A program made the position numbers and the translations under genes. The notes below the pieces were generated by a model, which ran no database searches, was not told the DNA's origin, and saw nothing but the letters and a program-made list of their open reading frames with translations. From Pseudomonas sp. Irchel s3h14 (GTDB lineage: Bacteria; Pseudomonadota; Gammaproteobacteria; Pseudomonadales; Pseudomonadaceae), in the NCBI RefSeq assembly GCF_900187425.1, contig NZ_FYDJ01000003.1:1-64000 (forward strand): 64,000 nucleotides of DNA, in the 5' to 3' direction. Of the stretch, positions 63,501-64,000 are shown piece by piece (within the stretch, counting starts at the first letter, position 1; each line of letters starts with the position of its first letter).

Positions 63501-64000
63501 TTAGATCATCTCTTCGCCGCCCTTCCCGCCGAGAACGATTTCTCCGGCTTCGGCCATACGGCGGGCAATGGTGAGGATTTCTTTCTGCGCGGTTTCCACG
63601 TCGCTGACGCGCACCGGGCCTTTGGCCTCGAGGTCGTCGCGCAACAGTTCGGCCGCCCGTTTGGACATGTTCTTGAAGATCTTCTCTTTGACGCCTTCGT
63701 CCGAACCCTTGAGGGCCAGCACCAACACGTCGGAAGACACTTCGCGCAGCAGCGCTTGAATACCGCGATCGTCGACATCGGACAGGTTGTTGAACACGAA
63801 CATGAGGTCTTCAATCTGACCAGACAGGTCTTCGTCGACTTCGCGGATCGAGTCCATCAGCTGACCTTCGATCGAGCTGTCGAGGAAGTTCATGATGTCC
63901 GCCGCGCGCTTGATGCCACCCAAGGTGGTGCGCGAGGCATTCGAGTTGCCGGAGAACTGCTTCTCGAGAATCTGGTTGAGTTCTTTCAGGGCCGCAGGCT
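63501..64000 (-). CDS. fliG: Flagellar motor switch protein FliG (3' part, cut by window)
   Basis: Only the C-terminal 165 or so residues are inside the window; the start lies beyond 64000. Visible are ALKELNQILEKQFSGNS, the middle-domain segment MNFLDSSIEGQLMDSIREVDEDLSGQIEDLMFVFNNLSDVDDRGIQALLREV with the charged residues that contact the stator, and the C-terminus IARRMAEAGEIVLGGKGGEEMI. FliG couples the stator to the C-ring. Confidence 0.95.
   Translation of the reverse strand, partial: PAALKELNQILEKQFSGNSNASRTTLGGIKRAADIMNFLDSSIEGQLMDSIREVDEDLSGQIEDLMFVFNNLSDVDDRGIQALLREVSSDVLVLALKGSDEGVKEKIFKNMSKRAAELLRDDLEAKGPVRVSDVETAQKEILTIARRMAEAGEIVLGGKGGEEMI

Noticed and set aside
1..64000. CRISPR arrays, tRNA or rRNA genes, prophage
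   Set aside because: No regularly spaced direct repeats, no cloverleaf-like sequence, no rRNA segments and no phage structural genes were seen on either strand. Short structured RNAs cannot be excluded by reading alone.

Overview
The window is a GC-rich chromosomal segment from a pseudomonad, most probably the Pseudomonas fluorescens lineage. Three things support this. Many intergenic gaps hold Pseudomonas-type REP repeats (cores such as GTGGGAGCGGGCTTGC and GTAGGAGCCGAGCTTGC). The gene orders actP-yjcH-betX, ccmABCDEFGHI and cheYZAB-motCD-parC-parP-cheW match those known from Pseudomonas. The flagellar genes include the pseudomonad regulators FleN and FlhF. No rRNA, tRNA, CRISPR array, prophage or plasmid function was recognised. 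The only mobile-element gene is a REP-associated tyrosine transposase (RAYT).

Left third (1-27000), mixed metabolism and transport. It holds an acetate permease pair (actP, yjcH) and a quaternary-amine binding protein (betX). Next come a GH17 membrane glycosidase, a hydrolase/MlaA envelope pair, a DUF808 membrane protein divergent from a TetR regulator, and the RAYT between two REP pairs. A glyoxylate-to-pyruvate operon follows (gcl, hyi, glxR, ttuD, pyk), divergent from a GlcG-like gene. Then come a urea transporter, a voltage-gated-type K+ channel with a C-terminal zinc ribbon, a sulfate-binding protein, a methyltransferase, an MFS exporter, a HicAB toxin-antitoxin pair, an SDR and a LysR regulator.

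Middle (27000-34400), minus strand. This is a complete cytochrome c maturation operon, ccmA to ccmI, with mostly overlapping start and stop codons and a small lipoprotein gene at its end.

Right half (34600-64000). This is a near-continuous flagellar and chemotaxis supercluster. On the plus strand a FliK-like gene is coupled to a gene for a free-standing FlhB C-terminal domain. The rest is on the minus strand, in transcriptional order: fliG (cut by the window edge), fliH, fliI, fliJ, an HsbA/HsbR/HptB-type partner-switching module, fliK, fliLMNOPQR-flhB, flhA-flhF-fleN-fliA, cheY-cheZ-cheA-cheB, motC-motD, parC-parP-cheW and a DUF2802 gene. Three sequences matching the sigma-54 consensus (GG-N10-GC) lie upstream of fliK, fliL and flhA.

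Points of most interest: the second FliK/FlhB-C pair; four repeats of an acidic [IT]-[TS]-D-x-EFE-x-LLD-x-L motif in the CheA linker; related D/E-x-D-x-LL peptides at the ends of FliM, FliN and CheZ; two identical TTGTATACAA palindromes in the gcl divergent promoter; and several inverted-repeat families, one with perfect 31-bp arms between flhB and flhA.
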